NCBI GenBank assembly: GCA_025361385.1
Contig: JANYAJ010000471.1
Coordinates: 1 to 13,643 of the forward strand
Direction: 5' to 3'
Origin: Nitrospira sp.
GTDB lineage: Bacteria > Nitrospirota > Nitrospiria > Nitrospirales > Nitrospiraceae
Length of the DNA: 13,643 nt
Position 1 is the stretch's first letter. The number at the start of each line of letters is the position of its first letter. The notes beneath the pieces are model-generated. The model searched no databases and had not been told where the DNA came from. It was given only the letters and a program-made list of their open reading frames with translations. This document shows positions 1 through 5,937 of this stretch, in pieces. The translations under genes and the position numbers were made by a program.

Positions 1-152
1 GCCCGATGCCGAAGGCGCCGAGTCCGTCCGAAGAGGGTGGCGGGCCGAAACGGCCGGAGACCGGGTCTCCGGACAAGGATAATCTGCTCAAGCGCATGCG
101 CAAGGTCGATCCGAAGCAGGCTGAGCGGTATCGGCAGAGAACAGGGCAGTAA
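1..152 (+). CDS. ubact: UBact, Pup-like protein modifier (5' end probably outside the window)
   Basis: This is a small ubiquitin-like (Pup-like) protein modifier, attached through its C-terminus to lysines of target proteins by a PafA-type ligase so that the proteasome degrades them. From the ATG at position 6 it reads 48 residues. There is a Pro/Gly/Glu-rich disordered first half (with GGGPKRPE), then a basic helix-like segment (LLKRMRKVD), and the C-terminus RYRQRTGQ. That tail is characteristic of UBact as described for Nitrospirae. Actinobacterial Pup instead ends in GGQ or GGE. The terminal residue is Gln, so a Dop-type deamidation to Glu would be expected before ligation. Known UBact proteins are somewhat longer than 48 residues and the frame is open to the window edge, so I think the true start is upstream; only five bases precede the ATG and no ribosome site can be judged. 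The position directly before prcB-prcA-pafA strongly supports the call. I cannot tell whether ATG 6 is the real start. Confidence 0.85.
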   Translation, partial: PMPKAPSPSEEGGGPKRPETGSPDKDNLLKRMRKVDPKQAERYRQRTGQ

Positions 153-158
153 GGGAAG

Positions 159-232
159 AAGTGCTGAGTCCTGAGTGCTGGGTGCTCAGAAGGACTCAGG
201 ACTTGAAGCTAACTCAGCACGCAGCACTTTTT
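159..232 (+). repeat. Intercistronic hairpin of degenerate 7-nt repeats between UBact and prcB
   Basis: The space between the UBact gene and prcB holds repeated ~7-nt units (AGTGCTG, AGTCCTG, AGTGCTG, GGTGCTC from 160). The same units return in inverted orientation up to 229. Several pairings are possible. AAGTGCTG at 159-166 pairs with CAGCACTT at 222-229. GTGCTGAGT at 161-169 pairs with ACTCAGCAC at 212-220. AGTCCTGAGT at 167-176 is perfectly complementary to ACTCAGGACT at 194-203. The 3' arm runs into five T residues (228-232), so the folded RNA resembles an intrinsic terminator or attenuator. It could lower proteasome expression relative to the modifier, or protect the 3' end of the UBact message. 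The pairing is seen directly; the role is inferred. Confidence 0.75.
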
Positions 233-253
233 ACTCGGAACTAAGGGGACGAG

Positions 254-1027
254 ATGGGGATGCAAGGGGATTTTCTTCAGCTGTTGAAGGAACAGGGCTA
301 CACGCTGGGCGTACCGGCATCGGTAGGGACCGGTCATGCGCTGACGAATGCCACGACGATTTTGGCGTTTAAGTATCGTGATGGCGTTCTGGTCGCCGGC
401 GATCGTCGTGCAACCGCCGGCAATATGGTGATGTACGACCGTACGGATAAGGTGCTGGAGATCGACCGGCACAGTGTGATGGCGATTGCCGGTGTGCCGG
501 CGACCGCCTATGAAATGGTGCGGGTCTTGGAGCACTCCTTCAAATATTATCGGAGAACGCAGCTGCAGGAGTTGAGTTTCGATGGCAAGCTGCGCGCTGT
601 ATCCAAGCTCTTGAAGGACAATGTGCCGGCGGCCTTAGCCGGGACAGGCGCGGTGGTTCCGGTATTTGCCGGCTACGATCTGGAGCAGGGCTCGGCCAAG
701 ATCTATTTCTACGATATCCTGGGGGCGGAGTTTGAAGGCGTGGAGTATGCGGTATCCGGCTCCGGTTCTCCGACGATCCGAGGCATTTTGCACTATCTGA
801 ATACCTGGGGCGATCAGCCCCTCAACCGGCTCCCTGAAGAGCAGGCTATGGTGCAGGCCCTACGTCTGCTCACGAGCGCGGCAGAGTTCGACTCGGCGAC
901 CGGCGGTGTCAACCGGGAGGCGAGTCTCTATCCTGTGATCAAGTTGATTACCGGGGCCGGCGTGCAGACGGTGCCGGACGCGACCTTGAAACCCCTCTAT
1001 GAATCACAGGTGGTGCGTTATGTATGA
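254..1027 (+). CDS. prcB: 20S proteasome beta subunit PrcB (catalytic)
   Basis: Catalytic beta subunit of the bacterial 20S proteasome, an N-terminal threonine protease assembled in two inner rings of the barrel. The 257-residue product has a short propeptide of about 33 residues. Mature protein should begin at Thr34 in the string NATTILAFKY, aligning with the TTIVAL start of mature actinobacterial PrcB. The catalytic set is intact: Thr34 (Thr1), Asp50 in AGDRR (Asp17) and Lys66 in RTDKV (Lys33). The residue before the cleavage point is Ala, where actinobacterial PrcB has Gly. A glycine-rich SGSGSP segment and the SAAEFDSATGG region fit the beta fold. The start was chosen because AAGGGG lies about 5 nt before the ATG; a second ATG two codons later is possible. 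The 3' end overlaps prcA by 8 nt, so the two subunits are probably translationally coupled. Confidence 0.95.
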   Translation: MGMQGDFLQLLKEQGYTLGVPASVGTGHALTNATTILAFKYRDGVLVAGDRRATAGNMVMYDRTDKVLEIDRHSVMAIAGVPATAYEMVRVLEHSFKYYRRTQLQELSFDGKLRAVSKLLKDNVPAALAGTGAVVPVFAGYDLEQGSAKIYFYDILGAEFEGVEYAVSGSGSPTIRGILHYLNTWGDQPLNRLPEEQAMVQALRLLTSAAEFDSATGGVNREASLYPVIKLITGAGVQTVPDATLKPLYESQVVRYV

Positions 1028-1850
1028 AGAGCCTTATCGCTGGGTCGAAGCCGTCGGCAATCGACGTCAGTATCTCGACGAACAGTTTAAGCAGGGGAGT
1101 CCGGTTGTCGCGTTGATCTATGAAGGAGGCATTCTTCTGACGACGGTGAGTAAAGGGACACCCAAGCTCTATGAGATCTACGACCGGCTGGCATTGGGCG
1201 GGATGGGGCATCCTACGGATTTGGAGAAGCTCCGTTTCAGTTTGCTGGAAATGGCGCATGTCGAAGGATTTAACCGTTCGCCGTCTGATGTCACGGGATC
1301 GAGGTTGGTGAAATACGGCATTGCTCCCATCATTAAGCAGGCCTTCGAAGAAGTGTATAAGGCGCCGTTCATCGTGCGTATTCTCGTGGCTGAGTTGGGA
1401 GTGAGGCCGGAGAAGGATGTCCTTTTGACGATCAATTATGATGGCACGTTTGAGGAAACGACTGGTTGTGCGGTCTTGGCTGCTACCCCGGCTGCTCAGA
1501 CGAAGATGCTGTCCTATCTCAAGGAGCAGATGCCTGCGACTCTGTCGTTGGAGCAGGCCGTGGATCTGGCCTTGCGTGTTTGGGCTATCGGCTCCCTCGC
1601 GCATCAACAGGAAGAGACGGATCAACAGGCTGAGTCCGATCCATCTGTCGGCAAAGCTAGTGCAGTGACCGCTCCGGTCCCCAGTGCCGAGGTGCTAATG
1701 GCACATGTGCGTGGTATTGCCGGAGGACGGACTCTTGAATGTGCCGTTCTTGAGCGCCAGGCCCCTGGTACGTCCAAGTATCGGTCGCTGAAGCCGTCCG
1801 ATCTGGCACAACTCCTTCCGAAGTCGTTTCAATCCGTCGTGGCGAACTAA
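1020..1850 (+). CDS. prcA: 20S proteasome alpha subunit PrcA
   Basis: Non-catalytic alpha subunit forming the outer rings and gate of the 20S proteasome. The start MYEEPYRW at 1020 is preferred over an in-frame ATG at 999 because alpha subunits begin close to this motif and it gives an ATGTATGA overlap with the prcB stop. The 276-residue product contains the alpha-type core (about residues 28-195, with SPVVALIYEGGILL, YEIYDRLALGGMG and DVTGSRL) and no N-terminal catalytic Thr. A low-complexity linker (about 196-222) leads to a C-terminal segment LECAVLERQAP...SLKPSDLAQLLP. That segment matches the end of the alpha fold in Mycobacterium PrcA (LEVAVLD...ALQALL), so the linker is an insertion rather than a tail. 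pafA follows after one base, so prcB, prcA and pafA are surely one transcript. No C-terminal activator-binding motif is evident. Confidence 0.95.
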   Translation: MYEEPYRWVEAVGNRRQYLDEQFKQGSPVVALIYEGGILLTTVSKGTPKLYEIYDRLALGGMGHPTDLEKLRFSLLEMAHVEGFNRSPSDVTGSRLVKYGIAPIIKQAFEEVYKAPFIVRILVAELGVRPEKDVLLTINYDGTFEETTGCAVLAATPAAQTKMLSYLKEQMPATLSLEQAVDLALRVWAIGSLAHQQEETDQQAESDPSVGKASAVTAPVPSAEVLMAHVRGIAGGRTLECAVLERQAPGTSKYRSLKPSDLAQLLPKSFQSVVAN

Positions 1851-1851
1851 G

Positions 1852-3336
1852 ATGTTGAACCGTATTTTCGGACTTGAAACCGAATACGGACTCTTGGTGA
1901 ACCAAGAGCAGCCCGATCACACGCCTACCTGGTTTGCCCACAAGATTCGCGACCATCTGTTTCACGTCCAGCGGCGCGGGGTGCTGGATCTGCATCATCG
2001 TGGGCACGATGAACCGCCCGGTAACGGAGGGTTTCTCACCAACGCCGGGCGTATGTATCTCGACATGGGACATCTGGAATGGGCCTCGCCGGAATGTGAG
2101 TCGCTCAGCGATGTCGTGGCTGCCGATCGCGCAGGCGATCAGTTGCTGCAGGATGCCGTTGAGGACCTCGGTCTGGCCGATCAGGTGTCGTTGATCAAAA
2201 ACAATGTGGATCATGAAACCGATGCGACCTTCGGATCGCACGAGAACTATCTCGTGTCGAGACGTTTCCCCTTTACCAGGCGTGGCCTTGGGCCCCTGGT
2301 CACCTTCCTCGTCACCAGACAGATTTTTACGGGAGCCGGGCGTGTCGGGACTGCTGGCCCACAGGACGCGTGGATTCAGATGGACCGGCTCATCGTGCCG
2401 CGGGGAGCGAATCAGCGCCATGGGCAGCATCCTGCCATGCCGTTTCAGATTTCTCAGCGCGCCGATTACATCGTGAACGATTTCTTCGAATGGGTGCAGC
2501 AGAATCGTGCCATCGTGAATACGAGAGATGAACCGCTTGCCGACCCGAATCAATATCGTCGTATTCATCTCCTCCTCGGCGATTCCAATATGGCGGAGGT
2601 GGCGACGGCCTTGAAGTTGGGGACGACAGGGCTGGTGCTTCAACTGATCGAAGAGGGCCATGCGCCGATCGACCTGGAGCTCCATGAGCCGGTTGAAACC
2701 ATGCAGGAATTGTCACAGGATCAGGACCGGCAATGGATTGTGCGGCTGCAATCGGGGAAGTCAATTTCCGCCATCGACATTCAAGAGGCCTTTCTCGCAG
2801 CGGCGCAAGCCCACTATCGTGGGCAGGAAGGCGAAACCGATTGGGTGCTCGATCAATGGGAAGCGGTCTTGCAGGACCTCCGCGGGGATTACACCAAGCT
2901 AGTCGGCCGGGTCGATTGGGCCTCGAAGTTATGGCTGCTTGAAACCTTTCGGGAGGCGGAGCAGTTGACCTGGGCAGACCCGGCGTTGAAGAGCCTCGAT
3001 CTGGAGTATCACAATCTCCATCAAGGCAAGGGACTCTACTTTGGCCTTATGGAGGAAGGTCGTGTTCCGCGACTCACCACCGACAAGGCGATTGCCTTGG
3101 CCATGGACCATCCACCCCGCAATACCAGAGCCTTTGGACGCGGCGAACTCGTTCGGCATTTGCTGGCTAGTGGATCGCCAGATGAGCCGGCCGATTCCAG
3201 GCCTGAAGAGCGATTTTCCCCATCCTATGTGATCAACTGGTCGATCTTCCAATTACGTGGGCAGGCACCCTTTCCCATGCCGGACCCCTTCAAAACCTAC
3301 GTGCAGGAAGTACGGACGCATCTGCAATCGGTGTAG
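1852..3336 (+). CDS. pafA: Pup/UBact-protein ligase PafA
   Basis: Ligase of the carboxylate-amine (glutamine synthetase-like) fold. It activates the C-terminal Glu of the modifier with ATP and joins it to a target lysine. The 494-residue protein starts RIFGLETEYG, where the paired Glu residues (9 and 11) are typical Mg/ATP ligands. LDMGHLEWASPE (70-81) carries Asp71, aligning with the catalytic base. KNNVDHETDATFGSHENYL (116-133) and IVNTRDEPLADPNQYRRIHLLLGDSN (221-246) are family signatures. The stretch ECESLSDVVAADRAGDQLL resembles PafA (ECDSLVQLVTHDRAGE in Mycobacterium) more than Dop, as does the C-terminal PDPFKTYVQEV. Compared with actinobacterial PafA there are extra residues around 44-63 and 165-198. 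The paralogue Dop would be the alternative, but position after prcBA and the motifs favour PafA. It should act on the UBact encoded at the window start. Confidence 0.9.
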   Translation: MLNRIFGLETEYGLLVNQEQPDHTPTWFAHKIRDHLFHVQRRGVLDLHHRGHDEPPGNGGFLTNAGRMYLDMGHLEWASPECESLSDVVAADRAGDQLLQDAVEDLGLADQVSLIKNNVDHETDATFGSHENYLVSRRFPFTRRGLGPLVTFLVTRQIFTGAGRVGTAGPQDAWIQMDRLIVPRGANQRHGQHPAMPFQISQRADYIVNDFFEWVQQNRAIVNTRDEPLADPNQYRRIHLLLGDSNMAEVATALKLGTTGLVLQLIEEGHAPIDLELHEPVETMQELSQDQDRQWIVRLQSGKSISAIDIQEAFLAAAQAHYRGQEGETDWVLDQWEAVLQDLRGDYTKLVGRVDWASKLWLLETFREAEQLTWADPALKSLDLEYHNLHQGKGLYFGLMEEGRVPRLTTDKAIALAMDHPPRNTRAFGRGELVRHLLASGSPDEPADSRPEERFSPSYVINWSIFQLRGQAPFPMPDPFKTYVQEVRTHLQSV

Positions 3337-3427
3337 TCTGATTGGGACTGCGCGTCTTCTCCTGTTCGTCACAAACAGATTGAATACAGGGATAAGTTGT
3401 CGAGGTGCTATGCTTCTCTATGACGTA

Positions 3428-3444
3428 CATCCGCTAGGCGGATG
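3428..3444 (+). repeat. Small perfect hairpin between pafA and the membrane-protein gene
   Basis: CATCCGC and GCGGATG form a perfect 7-bp stem around a TAG loop in the 135-nt space after pafA. There is no T-run after it, so it is not a convincing intrinsic terminator. It could stabilise the end of the proteasome message. No clear sigma-70 promoter was seen in this space. Confidence 0.4.
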
Positions 3445-3471
3445 ACAGGGGAGCGATTGAGGGAGGGCACA

Positions 3472-3933
3472 ATGAAGGCATGCAAGTGGATGATGGAATA
3501 CGGAGTGGCGATGGCGCTGACGTTTTTGTTCGCTGTGATCCTGGGGCATATCCCGCTGTTTCATGAGACCACCGTGGGGAAACTGCGTGCCTCAGATCTG
3601 GTGCAATTTGTCGGGTATGGCAGTGTGCTGGTGATTGCCTGGCTCGGGGCCAGTCAATTGACCGCAGAGCCACCGGATGAGTGGACGTGGCTCATACCAT
3701 ACCGGGCCTTAATTTTACCGGTGACGACTCTCGCAATCGTGTCGATTGCCTATGGTGTGTTGCTCTACGTCTGTGATCCGTTTCTCAGCAAGTCAGGAAA
3801 AGGGATCTATAACTGGATATTTATCGCCGGCATTATGGCGACCAGTGCCTGGTTTATTGTGACGTGGGTCAGAAAGTGCGCACATCAGGTCGCGGAGGTG
3901 GAGTCCCGCCGACTGAGCAAGCAAGTCGTCTAG
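3472..3933 (+). CDS. Unrecognised four-helix membrane protein
   Basis: I do not recognise a family. The 153-residue product has four strongly hydrophobic segments, at about residues 10-29, 43-62, 78-100 and 113-133. Between the second and third is a short loop rich in Pro, Glu and Trp (EPPDEWTWLIPYR), and the C-terminal tail is basic, charged and probably cytoplasmic (about 134-153, RKCAHQVAEVESRRLSK). The start at 3472 is chosen for the GGGAGG five nt upstream; an in-frame ATG at 3442 would add ten residues but has no such site and removes the natural N-terminus before helix one. The gene lies 135 nt after pafA on the same strand and converges with the hydrolase gene 19 nt downstream. It may be read through from the proteasome operon, but a functional link is not shown. 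An integral inner-membrane protein is as far as the sequence goes. Confidence 0.75.
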   Translation: MKACKWMMEYGVAMALTFLFAVILGHIPLFHETTVGKLRASDLVQFVGYGSVLVIAWLGASQLTAEPPDEWTWLIPYRALILPVTTLAIVSIAYGVLLYVCDPFLSKSGKGIYNWIFIAGIMATSAWFIVTWVRKCAHQVAEVESRRLSKQVV

Positions 3934-3952
3934 CGTCCCTTCTTCATGCCGG

Positions 3953-4984
3953 CTACCTCGTTTGCCGAGGCGGCCTGGCAGCTCCTGCTCCGGACAGTCC
4001 TATCGATTCGACAATTCTATTTTCTACCCAGAATCGGTCTTCATCCTGCCGGTATTGCTGAACGAATCCGCAATGGCCGCCATAGTAGGGTGCAGACAGT
4101 TGAATGCGCGGGTTCTGATGGATAGAAGGGAGCGAAAACATCGAGTAGGGAATGAACGGATCGTCTTGTGCCGTGACGATGATGGTTGGCACGGTGATCT
4201 TTCCTAATACATGCCGTGAGCCGGCCAGATTATAGTAGTCAGCGCCACTCGCATACCCTCCGTCTTGGGCGGTGTAACGGTCGTCGAAGTCGCTGATGGT
4301 GCGGATGCGATCGAGTCCGGTGAGGTTCCATTTTCCCGGAAAGAGCGCAGCTTTGCGCCTCATGCGCGATTTGAGCTTGGTTAAGAAGTGGTAGTGGTAG
4401 ATCCAGTTTCTTGGCTCTTCCAACGCCTTGGCACATTGCGCTGGATCGATATTCGGGCACACGACGATCGCGCCGGCCAACGCTGTTTCCGACGAGCCGA
4501 ATTCTCCGGCTGCTTTGAGGACGAGATTTCCTCCCATCGAATAGCCGACAAGCCAGATGCGATCGAGTCCATCCACGTGCGCTAATTCATGGACGACGGC
4601 TCGAAAGTCCTGGCTCAAGCCGCTGTTGTAGAGCGTCGGTGTCAGGTGTTCGGTTCCACCACATGTTCGTTGGTTCATGCGGATGACATTGAAGCCTGCA
4701 CGATAGGCTTTTGCGGCAATCCCATGCATATAGTGCGACTCGCTACTGCCTTCAAGTCCGTGCACGAGTACGACGGTCTGGCAAACGGTTCGGACTGTTT
4801 GCCAGTGGCAGAAGCCGAGTATTTTGGTGTGAGGCTCAGTGGTGAAGAGTCGTGACTCAGTCGGTATTCCGGCAAGAAGCGTTCGGCGAGACCAGTAACC
4901 TGGTAGAACTGTCATGAGATATGAATTATGGAGGAGCGCTGCCGGTGTGAATATTCGCCAGTCAGGCTCCATGGTGGCCGTCAT
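3953..4984 (-). CDS. YheT-family alpha/beta hydrolase
   Basis: Alpha/beta-fold hydrolase resembling the YheT/ABHD1-3 esterase group. In the 343-residue version the oxyanion region is LVHGLEGSSES (about 73-83). The nucleophile elbow is GYSMGGN with Ser149, the acid lies in TAQDDPFIP (Asp274 or Asp275), and the base is His304 in YYGGHCGF. PAALLHNSYLMTVLPGYW near the N-terminus corresponds to the conserved leader of YheT proteins (NPHLQT-like), so the protein is essentially complete. The start is uncertain. ATGs at 4984, 4972 and 5047 are all in frame and none has a strong ribosome site; 4984 was taken as the compromise, since starting at 5047 adds residues unlike the family. No signal peptide or membrane segment is evident in this form, so it is probably cytoplasmic. 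The substrate is unknown. It lies downstream of tRNA-Asn but behind that gene's terminator. Confidence 0.85.
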   Translation of the reverse strand: MTATMEPDWRIFTPAALLHNSYLMTVLPGYWSRRTLLAGIPTESRLFTTEPHTKILGFCHWQTVRTVCQTVVLVHGLEGSSESHYMHGIAAKAYRAGFNVIRMNQRTCGGTEHLTPTLYNSGLSQDFRAVVHELAHVDGLDRIWLVGYSMGGNLVLKAAGEFGSSETALAGAIVVCPNIDPAQCAKALEEPRNWIYHYHFLTKLKSRMRRKAALFPGKWNLTGLDRIRTISDFDDRYTAQDGGYASGADYYNLAGSRHVLGKITVPTIIVTAQDDPFIPYSMFSLPSIHQNPRIQLSAPYYGGHCGFVQQYRQDEDRFWVENRIVESIGLSGAGAARPPRQTR

Positions 4985-5067
4985 CGATGAAAGTCCAAGT
5001 CGTTCCACAGTATGAATTGCCAGGATACGGTAAGCCGGAAATAGCATCAGTCCCACTGAAGACGACA

Positions 5068-5097
5068 AAGGCCTTCGAGAGAGGTCTCGAAGGCCTT
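5068..5097 (-). terminator. Intrinsic terminator of tRNA-Asn
   Basis: A perfect 13-bp inverted repeat, AAGGCCTTCGAGA at 5068-5080 and TCTCGAAGGCCTT at 5085-5097, surrounds a 4-nt loop. It lies seven bases beyond the CCA end of the tRNA. Read on the - strand it ends in CCTTTGTCGTCTTC, a modest T-rich tail. Stem strength and position make it the likely terminator of the tRNA transcript. Confidence 0.75.
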
Positions 5098-5104
5098 GAG
5101 ATTG

Positions 5105-5179
5105 TGGCTCCCCGGGCAGGAGTCGAACCTGCGACCAGCCGGTTAACAGCCGGCTGCTCTACCACTGAGCTACCGGGGA
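5105..5179 (-). tRNA. tRNA-Asn (anticodon GUU)
   Basis: The reverse complement folds as a 75-nt tRNA with an encoded CCA. The acceptor stem is TCCCCGG with CCGGGGA and discriminator G. The D arm is GCTCAGTGGTAGAGC. The anticodon stem CCGGC/GCCGG encloses loop TGTTAAC, giving anticodon GTT, which reads Asn codons AAC/AAU. The T arm is CGCAGGTTCGACTCCTGC. There is no intron and no duplicated tRNA end nearby that would suggest an integrated element. Confidence 0.97.
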
Positions 5180-5206
5180 ACGAAACAGTCCGTCATCGGG
5201 CTGCGT

Positions 5207-5215
5207 ATTCTAGCA
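5207..5215 (-). promoter_or_regulatory. Extended -10 promoter for tRNA-Asn
   Basis: On the - strand TGCTAGAAT is an extended -10 element (TGnTAGAAT) about 28 nt upstream of the tRNA 5' end. It is followed by a GC-rich stretch (ACGCAGCCCG), as is common at stringently controlled stable-RNA promoters. No recognisable -35 hexamer lies at the expected distance, which fits an extended -10 promoter. Inferred from sequence only. Confidence 0.5.
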
Positions 5216-5278
5216 AAAGATTTCTGTTGGGGGGAGATTTTTTTCTATCAGGACTATTGATCGATTGTGTGCTGTTGG

Positions 5279-5548
5279 CTAAACGTCAAAATCCTCAGTT
5301 TCATCTTCATTGGAGGTCGCATCGGTCCGGCCGGCCGCAACGGATGCGTAGTGAATGGCCCAGGTGAGGTAGAGGTTCCCGCTATCTCGCATGGTATCGG
5401 CAGCCTTGATGAGTGTCTGCGCTAAATCAGGATCCTTGCCACTGGCATGAATATCGGCTGCCCGCCGTTCGAGTACTTTCGGGTATTCATGAATGAGACC
5501 TGAGATCTCTCGAATGAGCTCATCGATGACATTATCTTCTGTTTCCAT
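5279..5548 (-). CDS. Small acidic protein of unknown function
   Basis: I do not recognise this 89-residue protein. It looks mostly helical (about residues 5-75), with an amphipathic start (NVIDELIREISGLIHEYPKVLERR), a middle segment LAQTLIKAADTMRDSGNLYLTWAIHYASVAAG, and a strongly acidic tail (SNEDETEDFDV). It has no Cys, signal peptide or membrane helix, so it is probably a soluble cytoplasmic protein or a small helical partner. The start is well supported by AAGGGAGA seven nt before the ATG. It lies just behind the terminator of the oxidoreductase operon: the T-run ends only about 20 nt before its ribosome site, leaving little room for a separate promoter. Expression may rely on read-through. 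The clear ribosome site and codon use like its neighbours support a real gene. Confidence 0.75.
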   Translation of the reverse strand: METEDNVIDELIREISGLIHEYPKVLERRAADIHASGKDPDLAQTLIKAADTMRDSGNLYLTWAIHYASVAAGRTDATSNEDETEDFDV

Positions 5549-5574
5549 CTGTTCTCCCTTAGAGCGGCACCAAC

Positions 5575-5605
5575 AAAAAACCCCATAGCGCAGGCGCCAT
5601 GGGGT
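5575..5605 (-). terminator. Intrinsic terminator after the oxidoreductase operon
   Basis: On the - strand ACCCCATGGCGC and GCGCTATGGGGT form a stem (one G-T pair) that runs straight into TTTTTTG. A strong GC-rich stem followed by six T residues is a textbook Rho-independent terminator. It stands 31 nt past the stop codon of the delta-subunit gene. A second small hairpin without a T-run (GCGGG-AGA-CCCGC, 5611-5623) precedes it. It also lies inside the apparent 5' leader of the 89-residue gene, so it could act as an attenuator for that gene. Confidence 0.9.
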
Positions 5606-5635
5606 CTTGCGCGGGAGACCCGCTACAAAAAACGG

Positions 5636-5914
5636 TTAGCCTTGGTAGGCTTGCCCAAGAGCTGCCGACTCACCTTTATTGGACATCAATTGCCCGGTGG
5701 CGCTGACCGCCTGCATGCTGATGGCATTATGCTTGGCCGCGTCGCAGACGACTACGCAGAGCTCACAGCCCTTGCAGCGGTCAATCATGACTTCGGCCAC
5801 CATCTTGTTCGAATTGAGGTCAAGACAGTTGGCTTCCGGACAGTACATGATGCACAGGCGGCAACCCTTCTTGGCCACGCACTTCTCATCGATGACTTGC
5901 GCTACGTTATACAT
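5636..5914 (-). CDS. porD: 2-oxoacid:ferredoxin oxidoreductase, delta (2x[4Fe-4S] ferredoxin) subunit
   Basis: Ferredoxin-like delta subunit that passes electrons between the TPP/FeS centre of the oxidoreductase and soluble ferredoxin. The 92-residue protein has two cluster motifs. The first is unusual, Cys12-x5-Cys18-x2-Cys21-x3-Cys25-Pro, where CxxCxxCxxxCP is usual; the second is regular, Cys47-x2-Cys50-x2-Cys53-x3-Cys57. In 2x[4Fe-4S] ferredoxins the fourth Cys of each motif ligates the other cluster, and all eight are present. Cys30 is extra. A C-terminal tail of about 30 residues follows without further motifs. The start has GAAGGAA about nine nt upstream. The gene is last in the operon, 23 nt after the gamma gene, with the operon terminator directly behind it. 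PorD versus a 2-oxoglutarate enzyme subunit (ForD/KorD) cannot be told from sequence. Confidence 0.88.
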   Translation of the reverse strand: MYNVAQVIDEKCVAKKGCRLCIMYCPEANCLDLNSNKMVAEVMIDRCKGCELCVVVCDAAKHNAISMQAVSATGQLMSNKGESAALGQAYQG

Positions 5915-5937
5915 GCGAGCTGATTCCTTCTCTCTCG

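Noticed and set aside
1..152. Calling the small modifier Pup
   Set aside because: The C-terminus is RTGQ, without the Gly-Gly of Pup, and the KRMRKVD...RYRQRTG pattern is that of UBact; Pup homology is distant at best.
1657..2685. Long open frame on the - strand opposite pafA (342 codons)
   Set aside because: It lies wholly antisense to well-conserved prcA/pafA sequence, shows no recognisable domain and has a composition typical of antisense reading in GC-rich genes.
5068..5179. tRNA-Asn as an integration site for a mobile element
   Set aside because: No integrase gene, duplicated tRNA end or foreign-looking genes are present on either side; the inverted repeat beside it is best read as its terminator.
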